Source: Colletotrichum lupini
Lineage: Eukaryota > Ascomycota > Sordariomycetes > Glomerellales > Glomerellaceae
DNA length: 64,000 bases
NCBI RefSeq assembly: GCF_023278565.1
Contig: NC_064677.1
Span: 6,944,001-7,008,000, forward strand
Reading direction: 5' to 3'
A program made the position numbers and the translations under genes. Shown one piece after another: positions 36,841 to 48,147 of the stretch. Position 1 is the first letter of the stretch, and each line of letters begins with the position of its first letter. The notes under the pieces were generated by a model. The model made no database searches, was not told the DNA's origin, and worked only from the letters and a program-made list of their open reading frames with translations.

Positions 36841-39800
36841 AATAGTTTTTTTAAAATACCGTACTGCGAGAGTCCTTTATACCCTATACGTTTTTAATAT
36901 TTTTAACGCTCTTTAAGAGTAGCTAATTTATTATAGCTTCGGTACGCGCGGGCTCTATTTTTATACTTTTATTAAATACGATATACTTTAAAAATCTTAT
37001 ATATAATATATAAAACTCGTATTTATTACTATTTAAATATAGGTTCTATTATTATAGTCTTTATAATATACTATATATATACTCTTTATATACTACGTAG
37101 TTATTACTATATATTAAGATATTATTTAAGTATATAATATAAATAGTATTAACCAAGCTATTTAGAATATTATTAATATACGCTTAGAAAGTCGTAAGTA
37201 CGTTAGTTAGCCCGAAAGGTATAACTAAGTACTTAAACTACTTATATTTAATATAAAAAGCCGGTTTTTATTTATTACCCTTAGCTATACGTATATAGTA
37301 ATATACGTTTTTAAAGTTTAACTTTATAAAAATAAAAGTATTAAATAGTCTATTTAATATCTTTTTAATTAGTAATAGCGGCGTTCTATTTTTTTATATA
37401 ATCTTATTAATTACTCTATAATTAATATAAAGTCGTAGTTCTCCTCTTTTCTTAAGTATAAAAAGAATAGGTACTCTTACTAAGCTTATAAAGGGGCGTA
37501 TTTAGCCCCTAGCCTTTATTTTTATTAAATAGTTACGTAAGATCTTAAGCTTATAATTTAATAATAAGTAAATAAGTCCTTAGGGAATAAGCGCCGTATT
37601 ATTTAATTTAATATAATAATTATATAATACTCTATTTAATAACAAAATAGCTTTTTTTTTAAAAATAAGTTATTAAAATCTTAGTAATATAGTTTCTAAT
37701 TCTTAACTATATTTATTAATATTACGTTACTATTTATAGCTAAGTTAATTATAATATATATAAGTATTACTAAAACTAAGTCGTTTAATAACCCCTTTTC
37801 TAAAGTATCTAAGTAAATATATCGTTTATAGATTAAATATTACTATTTTTTTTTATTTCTAATTAATTAATAAGTCAATATCCTTTAGCTAGGGGAAATT
37901 AAAAATAAGTATAAGTACTATAATATTAATTATTACGAAATAATATAGCTATGTTTTTATTACGTAGTTACTATTAATAATTTAAAGCCGTAAGTAATAG
38001 CTTTTTAGTATTTTTATTTATTTACTCTCGACGTTTATTAGTTATAATAATAAGTAAATTCGTAAATTAGTATTAAAGTTATTAAATAGCCCAATACTAA
38101 CTACGTTCCTTTTTATTCCTAAATTAATAAGGGCGCTTAGCTTTTTTTATATATAATTTAAGTATATATAAATTAGGATATTTAAGCGCCGCCCTTATTA
38201 ATTATTAATTACTCTTTTTATTAAAATAATATTCGAGCTCGTTATTAGTCTACGCTACTTAGCTAGAGCGAGGTCTAATTAATAGTTAATAATTTTATAT
38301 TCTTTTTAGTTATATTTATAATATATAACGTTCGGGTAGTTATTAATAAAGTACCCGGTTTTATTATGATTATAATATTATTAATATTACTCCCGTAATT
38401 ATAAATAATCCTTTATAATATAACTAGTTCTTTTATAATTATAATATATAATATCCTTATTAAGTAAGTTATAACGTATTTTTTATATATTTAACTTATT
38501 AACGCCCCGGTATTTTCTTATTAACTCGTTTAAGTTTAAGTTAAAATATTACTTAGGGAACGTTCGTAAGCTCCTTATTAATAATAAGGATTATTTAATA
38601 CGTCTTATTAATAATACTAACTATAAGTAAGTTTATAAAAGTTCTATTTATAATATTATTATAAAGCGTAGCTTAAGCTATAACTTATTTATTAATATAA
38701 AGATCCTCTATTTTTTTATTAAAATATATTCTAATTTTATCTCGAGCTTATTAATATAGCTAACGAACTCGTTAACTTTTTTTCTTTAATTTTATAAGGT
38801 ACTATTTAGTTATATATTCGCTACTATTCCTTAGCTAGCGGGATTAAATAAGTTATTTTATAAAAAAGTCTTTAGTTCCTTATATATAACTTAGTTTATT
38901 ATAAACCCGGGGGTCCTTTAATAATTAAACATATAGTATATTTAAAAAGTCTTTACGTTATTACTTAAGTAACTAATTATAGATATTATTTTATTGTAGT
39001 TTATTTTTATTTATTAAGTTTATAAATTAAAATAATAATAATAATTAAAAAAGGAGCTTTATAAATCCCGTACTAATTTATTAATATATAATAAGTTAAG
39101 GAGGGATAGTAGTCTAAATATAAACGTTTTATTTATAGTACTTACTTAAATTAAAAAAGAACTAATAAATAGGGGCTTAAGTAATACGAACTCGTTATTT
39201 TATTATTACTTAAGCGGCGCTTTAAATACGGCTTTATTTATTAAACTATTCTTAATTTAGTAGTTTATATTTTTATTTATATTAAAACCAACGTCCGAGG
39301 CTATTATAACTAAAATTATAGTCTTTAATACGGGGGTTAAGCTATTTAAAAAGCTTTATAAGCGTTTTAAATTTACTTATTTTTTATATAAGCGCTTTTT
39401 ATATATTATAATAAGGATTTCTTTTTCTAATTATTATTTTTATTCTTATAGTTTTACTAGCTTATTACTTATCGTTTAGTTTAGGTATTAATAAATAAAA
39501 GTAAGAGGTTCGCTATTTTATTTAAAATTCGTTAATATTTTTAATAATACAGTTTTTTTATATTATTACTATATTATTCGTTTTATTACGCTTCGTTTTT
39601 ATATTATTTATTAAAAAAGAAGCGATTTTAAGGGGTTTAATAAAAAAAAGTTATTTTTTTATTATTATTATAATACTAATTACGCTCTCTTATTACGTCT
39701 TATTTTTATTAATATTTTAAGCTTTTAACTTAATTCCCTTTATAAATAAAGATTTTAAATTATTAATAAGTATATAATATAAAAAAAAAGCTTATAAAGA

Positions 39801-39960
39801 TTAATTATTATTAAAGTTTAAAAAATAAATTATTAAAATCTACCCTTCTCTCGAGGTATATTATTAGCGCTCTATATATACCTAAGCTACTTTTTTATTA
39901 CTTAGTCCCCCTTTTTATACCCCCTGAGCTATCCCTTAACTAACGAGGCCTGACCGGCGA
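36841..39960 (-). mobile_element. truncated, RIP-mutated Ty3/Gypsy remnant
   Basis: On the minus strand, with RIP stops ignored, the reverse transcriptase core is readable: ILKKRGELRLYINYRVINK (about 37460-37405), YLVIPFGLTNVLTTF (about 37243-37190) and a YLNNI near 37140 where an intact enzyme has YLDD. The D-to-N changes are G-to-A on the coding strand, as RIP predicts. The sequence breaks off at 36841 against the LTR of Copia copy 3, so RNase H and integrase are missing. The region from 37500 to 39960 should correspond to protease, gag and leader, but I could not assign domains or an LTR. The right edge is placed where normal composition returns and is approximate. Confidence 0.75.
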
Positions 39961-41469
39961 GGCCTGATAATGTATACTCTTTCATAAGTGATAAATAATT
40001 CCTGATCTATGTTATAGGAGGGCCGAAGGAAGACATTCTCCAGGGGTCCACGAATCAGATCCTTGATTCATCGTTATTTCACAGTTCTCATCTACGTTCG
40101 TGAGACTTGAGTTGCCTATAGCTTTCAACCAAGCTGGCCCGAGAAACATAAGTAGCCATCTTTTGCCCTTGTTATATCTTTGTAGATGGTTCTGTCCCGT
40201 CATCTTCGCAGACAACCGTGCAGTTTGAGTCGAAGATTACCTCTCCTTCTTACCTTGAGATGACGAAGAGAAATTTTCGCAACGACTTACTCCGGCCGCT
40301 CCAACAAAGCCTCTGTTCCAGACTGTCTCCAATCGAACTACTCTCAAATTTCAGTTGGAACACTCGTCGAAAATTAACCTCAAAATATCGAAGCAATGAT
40401 TGAGACCAGATGTATTACTAATTTCTGCCAGCCGGCGTAACCCGAAACGCAGTGAAGAGAAGGTGGGAAGTTCGGAGGTACTTGGTGGCGAAGATGGCAA
40501 TCGAAAGTCGCAACTGGCCTGATAAGATTGTCACATAGTTTTACCTTAGTTGCCGACAATGTCAATGTAGCTAGGTGCTGTCTGACAATCCCATTTGTAA
40601 TATGAGCGGGCCTGCTTGATAGGTCCAACAAGCACATTGCACCTCAAGCTCGTACTGAGCATGGTTTCAATGGAAGCTTTCAGCTCACAAAAATTCCTTT
40701 GCTGCTGCAAATTCTGATCAACAGCGAAGCAGCTGCAGTCTCAGAATCCACGGACTAACACGATAATTCAGAACCAATATTGTGCCGCCTTTACTCAGCA
40801 CGAGCCGCCCCCGGGCTCCGGGGTCCGAGCACGGAGAGTGGGACGGACAGTTAGCGGGTATTGGCCCAACTGGAAGCCCGATTATGGTGACTAAAGCGCC
40901 TTGAACCCCCAATTAAATCGGCAAAAGACGTCAAGACCGAGAACGAACTTTTAGGCCTCGCAGAATGACGCAGCTGCATGCAATTAGTAATGTAGAACCT
41001 ATACTGAATCCTGTAGGGAAGTAGAACGGCAAACTGAACCCGCTTACATGACGAGGTTCTGTTACAAGAGTGACTAGGCAGTATGTGCACGTCGACTATC
41101 CAATGGTCAAGCATGCTAGTCAGCAAAGTGACTTCAACGGCCTGATACCACGTTTTAATTCCGGTACAGCTCCGACTTCAATTATCATGGCATTTCTAAT
41201 TGCAGGATAGTCGAAAATAGCTATGCCCTTCTCCGCTCGGTGATGCTCGGGCTCAAGAATATCCGAGGGATCAAGCAATTCGCAGCCTGCAGCAAATCAG
41301 TTTTGTCAACAGGATTTATATATATATATACATCGCCAAAGGCTTACTTCACCTCTCAGAATACACTTCTCACAACACTATAACCATCAAGCAGCATTCA
41401 CCAGCGACTCTCTGGGTCAATTTGTGCCGATCAAACAGAATCAAGCTCCTCTAAAGCTCAAACTTCACC
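39961..41469. other. intergenic region
   Basis: About 1.5 kb between the Gypsy remnant and the SDR gene. Frames at 40012-40215 (minus), 40218-40403 (plus), 40380-40637 (minus) and 40851-41126 (minus) have no motif. The last 160 bases form the SDR promoter. Direct copies of CGAGGCCTGA near 39944-39967 mark the repeat border. Confidence 0.45.
41317..41330 (+). promoter_or_regulatory. TATA-rich promoter element of the SDR gene
   Basis: An uninterrupted (TA)7 run lies about 140 bases upstream of the start codon at 41470. It is followed by a leader rich in C and A with CAACACTATAACC. Function is inferred from position. Confidence 0.45.
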
Positions 41470-42345
41470 ATGACCGAAACAGTTCTTGTCTTCGGTGCGA
41501 CGGGTAACATTGGCGTAGCAGTCATTATCGGCGCTCTGCGCGCCAAGCGCCATGTCATCGCTGTTGTGCGCAGTCAAGCTAGTGCCGAGAAGATGTTCAA
41601 GTACGTCGGCAGTCGCGACAACATCACCGTGGTTGAGGCCGATCTTACTTCTGAGGACTCTCTCCGAGGAGTCGTCGACCAAGTTAGGGCTGGCAAACTC
41701 CCTGCCTTCCAGCATGTTTGGGCCTCGCGTACGTTCTACAAAACTTCACAAGATTCATTCCACGTAGGCTAAAATGACGTTCATGACAGCTGGTGGACTC
41801 TACTGGGAGACCCCAATTTTGGAGATTGACCCAGCGGCTCTCCGCGAGGTTCTCAATGTCAACTTCGAGTCGTACTTCTGTGAGAAAACTCCAAAAACCA
41901 TTTACAAGATCCGAAGTTTGACTGAAGACTCCGATTGCTAATCATTCACCTAGATGCCTATCGCGTTACAGTCCCATACTTGCTTGAGCAAGGGTTTGTT
42001 GGCAGCACTTGGACCTTATGTACGGGTGCTCAGGGCGACTATGGTTTCCGCGCTGCTCCCGCAGTGACGCAGGGTGCACTGTTTAGCTTCGCCATCGCTG
42101 CGTCTCGGGAGAATGAGAAGAGGAACATCCGCTTTAACGAGGTTTACCTTGCCTACCGAGTTCAATTTGAAGTTGATGAGGAAACCAGAAAGGCTTGGGC
42201 TGGAGCTCACTTGACCACCTGTGACGAGTTTGCTCCGTTGTACCAGCAGCTTCTGGATAGAGAGGATATCAGGGGCAGCAGAGTCAAGGCCATTACTCCG
42301 AAGGATGTCCTGCAACTCTCCGTCGACAAAAGATACAAGGCCTGA
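41470..42345 (+). CDS. SDR-type NAD(P)-binding Rossmann-fold protein
   Basis: Three exons, 41470-41728, 41790-41879 and 41954-42345, with introns of 61 and 74 bp; the spliced protein has 246 residues. The N-terminus VLVFGATGNIGVAVI holds the GxxGxxG nucleotide-binding motif after the first strand, and VVEADLTSEDS fits the second-to-third strand loop that binds the adenine. Later parts (WASPGGLYWETP, NVNFESYFYAYRVTVPYLLEQG, STWTLCTGAQGDYG) resemble fungal short-chain dehydrogenase-like proteins with a serine in the active-site strand. A classic YxxxK is not obvious: the Tyr after GAQGD is followed by GFRAAP. Catalysis may thus be absent or atypical. It probably binds NAD(P) in the cytosol; substrate is unknown. 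Confidence 0.82.
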
Positions 42346-43752
42346 CCATGTAAGACAAAGGCTACAACTAGATTACAATGATGATAGGTTACGTGAGATA
42401 TGCCTGAGAATCTCGATTTTCACATTCAGGGAAACCGAAGACTGAACTTTGCAGATTATGCATGACAGATAGAGCTCGATGATGGATTGAAACACTGACT
42501 GAATTGTGATGTACGCGAAGCATTTCTCGAGGCTTTCGTGTGAAACGTGAAGGATAAAATGCTCCAGATAAAATGATTGGCAAATTTGTGACTATTGCTG
42601 TGACTTCATATAGCTTCGCTGTAGCTGTATGCTCGTGAGTGCTTCCATAATTGATGGCCAAGGTAGGTGGCCGAGCGAATGACGCTTACTTGAGTACGAC
42701 CTAACCGTGGGCCTAGTCCGAGCCCGGGCAGGACCCGACATTTCGGTTTCATAACTGGCACACAAGCCAACAATAACCGGAGTCTCAAAGAGATCACAAG
42801 ACTTTAGTTATCAGTGCCCCACTATGTGACAGGTTCATCATCAAATCATACGCAGGCTGTTGAAGAGGTTCACTCTCCGCAAAACTGCCTTGACTAGATG
42901 GCCAATTGATGACATAACCGATGTGATCGAGTCTGACTCCAGCCGCAGAGCGAAACCCTCTAGCCCCTCGTCTTTTTGAAACACGGACGAAAGCGGCTGA
43001 GTGTGGCTTGGCTTCTCACACTCTCCATAACACTGCGATGTTGAGTCAGTCACGATAGCCGACGTACACATCGTCTGATCTTGGGATGGCAGTAAAGGCC
43101 AAGACAACGTTACTCAAAGTCTAATTTGCACGTCAAATGAACAAAAGAAGAATTCTGGGAGAGAAATACAAAAGATCCACAGGTTCGACCAGGCCTGCCT
43201 TGCGAAGGAGTGGTGACGGGTAAAGAAGCCAAGGCAATGTCCGTAGATGCAACGAAGAAGTTCAGACGAATCACGCTCTACATGGCACAATCCCAGACAA
43301 ATTGGAAAGAACTTGCGGCTACTCAGCTGGCCGTGAGAGCCGTTCCGCCGTTCGCCACTGCGGTCTTGGGACGGGATGGCAAGGGAACCCGCGCATGAAT
43401 CCCCATATTTAGCAGCAACCCACACCTCATGACACGCGCGCTCCTCGATTAAGTTGGTTAAACTTTTCGACAAAGCAGGTACTCCTTGTTCTAACAAAAC
43501 TGGTTCTAACAATGACTGTAAAATAATGTTGATCTTCAATTTCCATTCATTTACTAGAAGCTGAAGCGCCTGAATAGATTGAGCAGATCCAGTCTAGCTT
43601 TGCGGCTCCTCCGGGCCATCTGACGAACGATAGTGACTATGAATCGGAAAGACCAGATACAAATACCAACGGGCGAATAACCGTAAGTTGGGAAGTTTTA
43701 CTAGTTCTTTTTGAAGGCAACAATCGTTCGAAACCCACATTCGTTTAACACT
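42346..43752. other. intergenic region
   Basis: About 1.4 kb without a supported gene. Frames at 43114-43539 (minus) and 43210-43398 (plus) overlap on opposite strands, with no motif. The last 200 bases are the likely promoter of the metallopeptidase-like gene. Confidence 0.45.
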
Positions 43753-44357
43753 ATGTTACAGTCACTCACTCCTTTAACTCTAGTGAGTTCACTGCTCTTG
43801 GCCTCTGGCCAGGGCGCTTTGGGTCATGGCCTTTCCGACCATGCCAGGCGATCAATCGAGCAAACAATGCACATTTCCAGTAAGAGGGCTTTGGATGGTT
43901 TCTATGTCATCGATCAGCAGGCTGGAAGTGAATGGGGCTGCACCGAGGAAAAGATCGCCGCGTTGGAGGGTGCCGTCAGAGATACGCAAGCATTGGCCTT
44001 CATGGCTTCAACTGTACTTGCCGAAAAGGACTCCGAGTTTTCTGATGCTTACATATTTTGGTTTGGTGGTAAGTTTCGACTTCTATATCTAACAGTGCCT
44101 AGAGGATGGTCTGACAGTCGAATACAGAGGACAACACCAAGGCCGCTACTAAGAATTCCATCAAGACTCTCAACTACGATCCTGTTCAAGATTTCCTCAA
44201 AGCCCCTGGTACACGCAACCGCGTCGATGATATGAGAATAGACAACCTCAGCCCTACCGGGCTTACGTACATGTGTGCTGCCGCAGATGATAGTATGTGC
44301 GCCGGTGGAATGGCTGCAGCCAGCGCACATACCCATTCAAATCAATCAAACAAATAA
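43753..44357 (+). pseudogene. 5' piece of the split metallopeptidase-like gene
   Basis: Two exons (43753-44068 and 44128-44357, 59-bp intron with GTAAGT donor and ACAG acceptor) give 181 residues before a stop that lies in the inserted element. Residues 1-26 form a signal peptide (MLQSLTPLTLVSSLLLASG and on). The mature part has WGCTEEKIAALEGAV, SDAYIFWFGG, DPVQDFLKAPGTRNRVDD and TYMCAAADDSMCAGG, all typical of the pro/N-terminal half of these fungal proteins, and no zinc motif. Codons look undamaged. A gene finder would call this a short secreted protein; it should be read as a truncated gene. The last 6-7 residues (after about 44340) come from the element. Confidence 0.78.
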
Positions 44358-44359
44358 GT

Positions 44360-44737
44360 CAAACAAACAGTCAAATATAGGAATTTCAGTAAGTTAAACA
44401 ATCAAATATTCCAGCCCGTATATTTAGTATATTTGATCAAATCTAGAATCTAAGGGTGGGCCCGAATATACTAATAATATACTAAGAAAATACGGTAAAA
44501 AAAGGGGCCGCCCGGACCCGGATTCGAACACCGGACCTCCGGAATTAAAGTGGACCCGCTTAAAAAAGTTCCCCGCCTCCGGCGCTGAATCCACTACACT
44601 ATTTATACCTCTAAACAGGCTATAGAAAATTTAATTAAAATAATTAAATATTTTTCAAATAAGTTAGTTAATTAAATATGGCGCGAGAAATTAGCTAAAT
44701 AATTAAATATAAATCTTATATTTGATTTGTTTGTATA
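44360..44737. mobile_element. small TIR element carrying a tRNA-like Pol III unit
   Basis: The left end (44360-44386) reads CAAACAAACAGTCAAATATA and on. The right end (44712-44734) read in reverse gives ACAAACAAATCAAATATAAG and on, an imperfect terminal inverted repeat of about 23-27 bases. The total is near 380 bp and the exact borders and duplication are uncertain. It interrupts the metallopeptidase-like gene. Inside, on the minus strand, are A-box and B-box sequences and a T-run, so it combines MITE-like ends with a SINE-like core. I do not recognise the family. Confidence 0.55.
44497..44608 (-). ncRNA. tRNA-like RNA polymerase III unit (SINE-like)
   Basis: On the minus strand TAGTGTAGTGG (44601-44591) matches an A box and GTTCGAATCC (44529-44520) a B box, about 60 bases apart. 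A run of seven T follows (44503-44497), as in a Pol III terminator. A proper tRNA is not formed: no acceptor stem pairs and the T-stem is imperfect, so this is a tRNA-derived unit and not a tRNA gene. No anticodon can be assigned. Confidence 0.5.
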
Positions 44738-44741
44738 GGTA

Positions 44742-45129
44742 TAAGCGCTGGTTGCAGCAGCCTATTAGCACGGAGCCGAAGGGTTATGAGGCCACTCTAT
44801 TGTGTTATATAACCGGTTCTTCGGGGCTAACTTATAATAAGATATGTTGCGGACTTGGAAAGATACGCGGAGACTTAGCGCATCTTCCGGCTTTTAGTTA
44901 TTGCACGAAGTCCAGTACTTAGGAGCTATCGTTAGTAATGGTCGACGATGCGTCGATGTCCCTGATCCTAATGAAACTAATGGCAGCGGCTGCTACGACG
45001 CTAACTAGTAAGTATCGATTATTATACGATATCTAGATATTCTTACTATTAAGAGCTTTGTTAATAAACCCAAAGCTGTTCGAGACTCAAAGGCGCCGAT
45101 AAGATTAGAAACGCCCAAAATATGGCCTT
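44742..45129 (+). pseudogene. middle piece of the split metallopeptidase-like gene, RIP-damaged
   Basis: Frame zero reads through 44742-45007 with four TAA/TAG codons and one TGA where CAA, CAG and CGA are expected. It contains HSIVLYNRFFGANL, DMLRTWKDTRRLSASSGF, LLHEVQYLGAIV and RRCVDVPDPNETNGSGCYDA. A 68-bp intron (45008-45075, GTAAGT donor) is followed by CSRLKGADKIRNAQNMA up to 45129, where the Copia starts inside the next codons. The zinc motif reads HEVQY; a C-to-T change in the second histidine codon would do this. The piece lies between two mobile elements. The bases just before 44780 partly resemble the end of the 5' piece (GGMAAAS against ALVAAAY), so the junction is not clean. Confidence 0.78.
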
Positions 45130-45334
45130 TATTAGTATCCCTATTATAAAGTAATTAGTTCGAACCGTAGTTAACAAAGAGATTAATTAAACTATATAAA
45201 TATTTATATAATAAGTATAAAAAGGAGGTTCTAACTATAGGTTAAACTAGCTATAATAATCCTAAATAAGGCCCCTAATTAGCCCTTATATATTTAGTTA
45301 TATACCGCAATCGAATTAAATTTCTAATTTAATA
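45130..45334 (-). repeat. 3' LTR of Copia copy 4 (205-bp form)
   Basis: Inverse orientation, TATTAGTATCCC at the left edge. It contains the 3-base insertion that also marks copy 2. It is strongly RIP-mutated compared with its partner. Confidence 0.9.
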
Positions 45335-46505
45335 CTAACTTTCTCTTTTTTTTATTAATTTACTTATTATAATTAGAAGTATAATTTAACCTTAGGTCCG
45401 TTTATTAAGTCGTCTCTTTTTACCCCTTTTTTCTATTCTTTTTATATAACCTATCTTTCTATTTATATATTACCTTTTTTACTACTTACGAATTACTCTA
45501 ACCCCTTATTAAGTACTACTTTAATAAAGACGTCGGCGAGGTTATTATTATTATTAATCTAACGGATTTCGAGTATTTTACGCTTTTTATATAATTACTT
45601 AAGGGCTATAATATTAATTATAAACTTCTTTTCCTTCGTCGTCCCTAATTTAACGAAGTATTTATATAATAAATAAGAATTTATATAAATAACCGTTAAA
45701 ATTAGTAAAAGGCTAAGTTAATTAGTAATTTTTTTTTGCGTCGTTAAAATTGTATAAAAGAAATTAACGCCGTTAACTATATTATAAACCTCTAATACTA
45801 ATATATTCCTTATTATTTACTTACTTTTAATTAATAAGTACTAAATTATATTATTATATATAATAAATTCGCTCTCGCTTATACTCTTATTAATTAAGAT
45901 AATAATATACCCTAATTATAAAATAAAATCGTTATTATTTATAAATAACTTATTAATAAAGACGTAGAGCTTATTAATTATAAAGTTAATTAAGTAATAA
46001 ACGAGGCCTCGATCGAAATTTATTTATTACTATTTAAGTTACTTATTAAGTACTTTAATATCTCGTTTAGTTAGATTTATAGCTTATGCTACCCTAATAT
46101 AATTAAAAGTTATTTTAAGCTAATATATATTTATAATATATACCCCTTACGCAAGCTTAGCTTTATATTACTTTTTAATATTAATTACGTTTAGATTAAT
46201 AAAGTTAATCTTCTCGCCCTACCCCTTTTATTAAAAAACGATAGTTTTCTTTTTAATAATAAAAATCCTATTATTAAATACTAAAGGGGTATTTATTATA
46301 AGGACCTTTTTTAGCTTTATTACGACCCCCGCTTTTTAAAACTCCTTATTCTCTTTTTTTATAAAATTAATATTAAATAGGCCTAATATATCGTCGGTTT
46401 ATATTCTAACGATCCTAAATTAATTACCTTTATACTTAGAAACTAATAGGCACGGGTTGTACGTAAATATAATTATTAATAATTAATTAATATAAAAATC
46501 GTAAT

Positions 46506-47615
46506 CACCCCGATAGAGCAATCCGCCGGGGCCGTACTATGTATTACGTATTGGGGAAAACTGGGTATAATGCGCTCTATACCTAATTACTAACTAAAAT
46601 AGTTAACTAACTCGACTATTATCTTCTTTTTATTAATAGCTCTTAACCTTCTACCGCTTCTAACTACTTATAGGGCAAGCTTTACTTACTTTAATATCCA
46701 TAGGACCTCTTAATATTAGCTTACGTAAGTAGCTAAGTCTAATATAATCTATTTTTTTATATAAGTATTATTATTACTTAGGGGGTCCCGTAAGAGCTAT
46801 TTAAAACGCTAGCTTATTATTTTAACTTTATATACTTCTAACCCGTTTATTATAATTATTATAACTAAGCTAGTATTAATATACTAAATTTTAATATCTA
46901 TATTAATCCGGCTATTTACGGCGTTTGCATTATTACTTAGTTAAATTCTATATTATTAAAAAGTACTTTACTAATCCTCAGGCATACTTATATTAGTTAT
47001 AATAGCTATAGCGTCGAGCTAGTCGAGGGCGCCTAGCCCGAGAGGGGTAGACTTATTAACGGGTATTTTTAATAAAGTAGTAGTTTATATATTAATAGGT
47101 TTATTTAATAAATTTATTTAGTAGATTTATTTAGTAAATTTGTTTAGTAGATTTATTTAGTAGATTTATTTAGTAAATTTGTTTAGTTTAAATAGAGAGT
47201 AGCTTAAGGTAATATTAGAAGCGATAAAAATAAAAAGAATCTTTACGAGCTCTAAAAAGTAATAAATATTAGCCTATTTAGACCTTTTTTTTAAAAACCT
47301 CTACGTTATTATTAAAATTTAGAACCTTTATGGTTAAGGGCCGCCTTTAACTATTATAGCTAATTATTATAGCTAACTATTACGGCCGACCTCTATTATT
47401 AACCTTTTTAACTAGTATTACTATAGGGTAGCTTACTTATCCCGAATTAAATAGCGGTTTTCGTATTAAAATTACTACATTACGTTAAGCGCGTACTTAG
47501 GATATATTACGTATATTATATAATTAAAAAGTATATTATATTATATAATTTCTTTTAAAAGCGTAATCCCGTTAAGGTCGATCTTTTATACTTATAAAGC
47601 TAGAAAAAAACCACT
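46506..47615. mobile_element. unidentified 1110-bp insertion with 16-bp target duplication
   Basis: It splits the Copia copy 4 sequence with ATATAAAAATCGTAAT on both sides (46490-46505 and 47616-47631). Copy 3 has this 16-mer once at the matching place (30842-30857). It starts CACCCCGATAGAGCAATCC and ends AAAAAAACCACT; no terminal inverted repeat is seen. The first 75 bases are GC-rich and free of RIP, then the sequence is AT-rich. From about 47180 to 47610 one plus-strand frame reads as protein if RIP stops are ignored (TSSKKQQILAYLDLFFKN, TYKARKKPL), and a 13-bp tandem repeat precedes it. The long duplication would fit a LINE-type insertion, but I cannot name the family. Confidence 0.72.
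47100..47190. repeat. 13-bp tandem repeat, 7 copies
   Basis: Seven units close to TTTATTTAGTAGA follow each other without a gap inside the 1.1-kb insertion. Differences between units are mostly A/G changes. Three units make 39 bases, so a coding reading (13 residues per 3 units) would be possible. Confidence 0.8.
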
Positions 47616-48147
47616 ATATAAAAATCGTAATATATAGCTTATTAATAAGTACCCGAGTCTATAAGCCTATATAGTAGCTTAAGTACTTTAATAATCGTAC
47701 TTTTTAAGTACTTACTTACTATTTCCTTCGGTAAATAGGCTAGGACTTTCTTTATAAGCCCTATAGCTAATTAGGTATAGGCCTAGGTAATATTACGGCT
47801 CTAAATCTCGTATCCCTTTTTCTATAATAATATTATTAGTACTATTATTAACTATTAGCTATAGCGCTATATAATAAGTAATTATATAAATAGCGTCGCA
47901 TTTTTAACGTCACCGTACCTTTATATTATATACCTAGACTTCTTATATAGTTAGAGTATTCTTTTCTTTTTAATTTTACGAACTATTTATAATTTAAATA
48001 TATAGAGGTTTATATACTTCTCTAAGTTATAAAAGATAAATTAATAAACCCCTCGATTATAAAGAGTATTTACTTTAATAAGATCTAATCCCTTAAACGG
48101 CTTTTTAATAGTTCTAATTACGCCTTTTTTACGTAGTTTAATTACTA

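Noticed and set aside
43114..43539. A 141-residue protein on the minus strand
   Set aside because: Cysteine- and arginine-rich random translation, no motif, overlaps an opposite frame, no promoter or splice signals.
44504..44608. A functional tRNA gene on the minus strand
   Set aside because: A and B boxes are there, but no acceptor stem can be formed, the T-stem is mismatched and no anticodon loop fits.
46506..47615. A Helitron, because the insertion starts with TC after an A
   Set aside because: The right end is not CTRR and a 16-bp target duplication is present, which Helitrons do not make.
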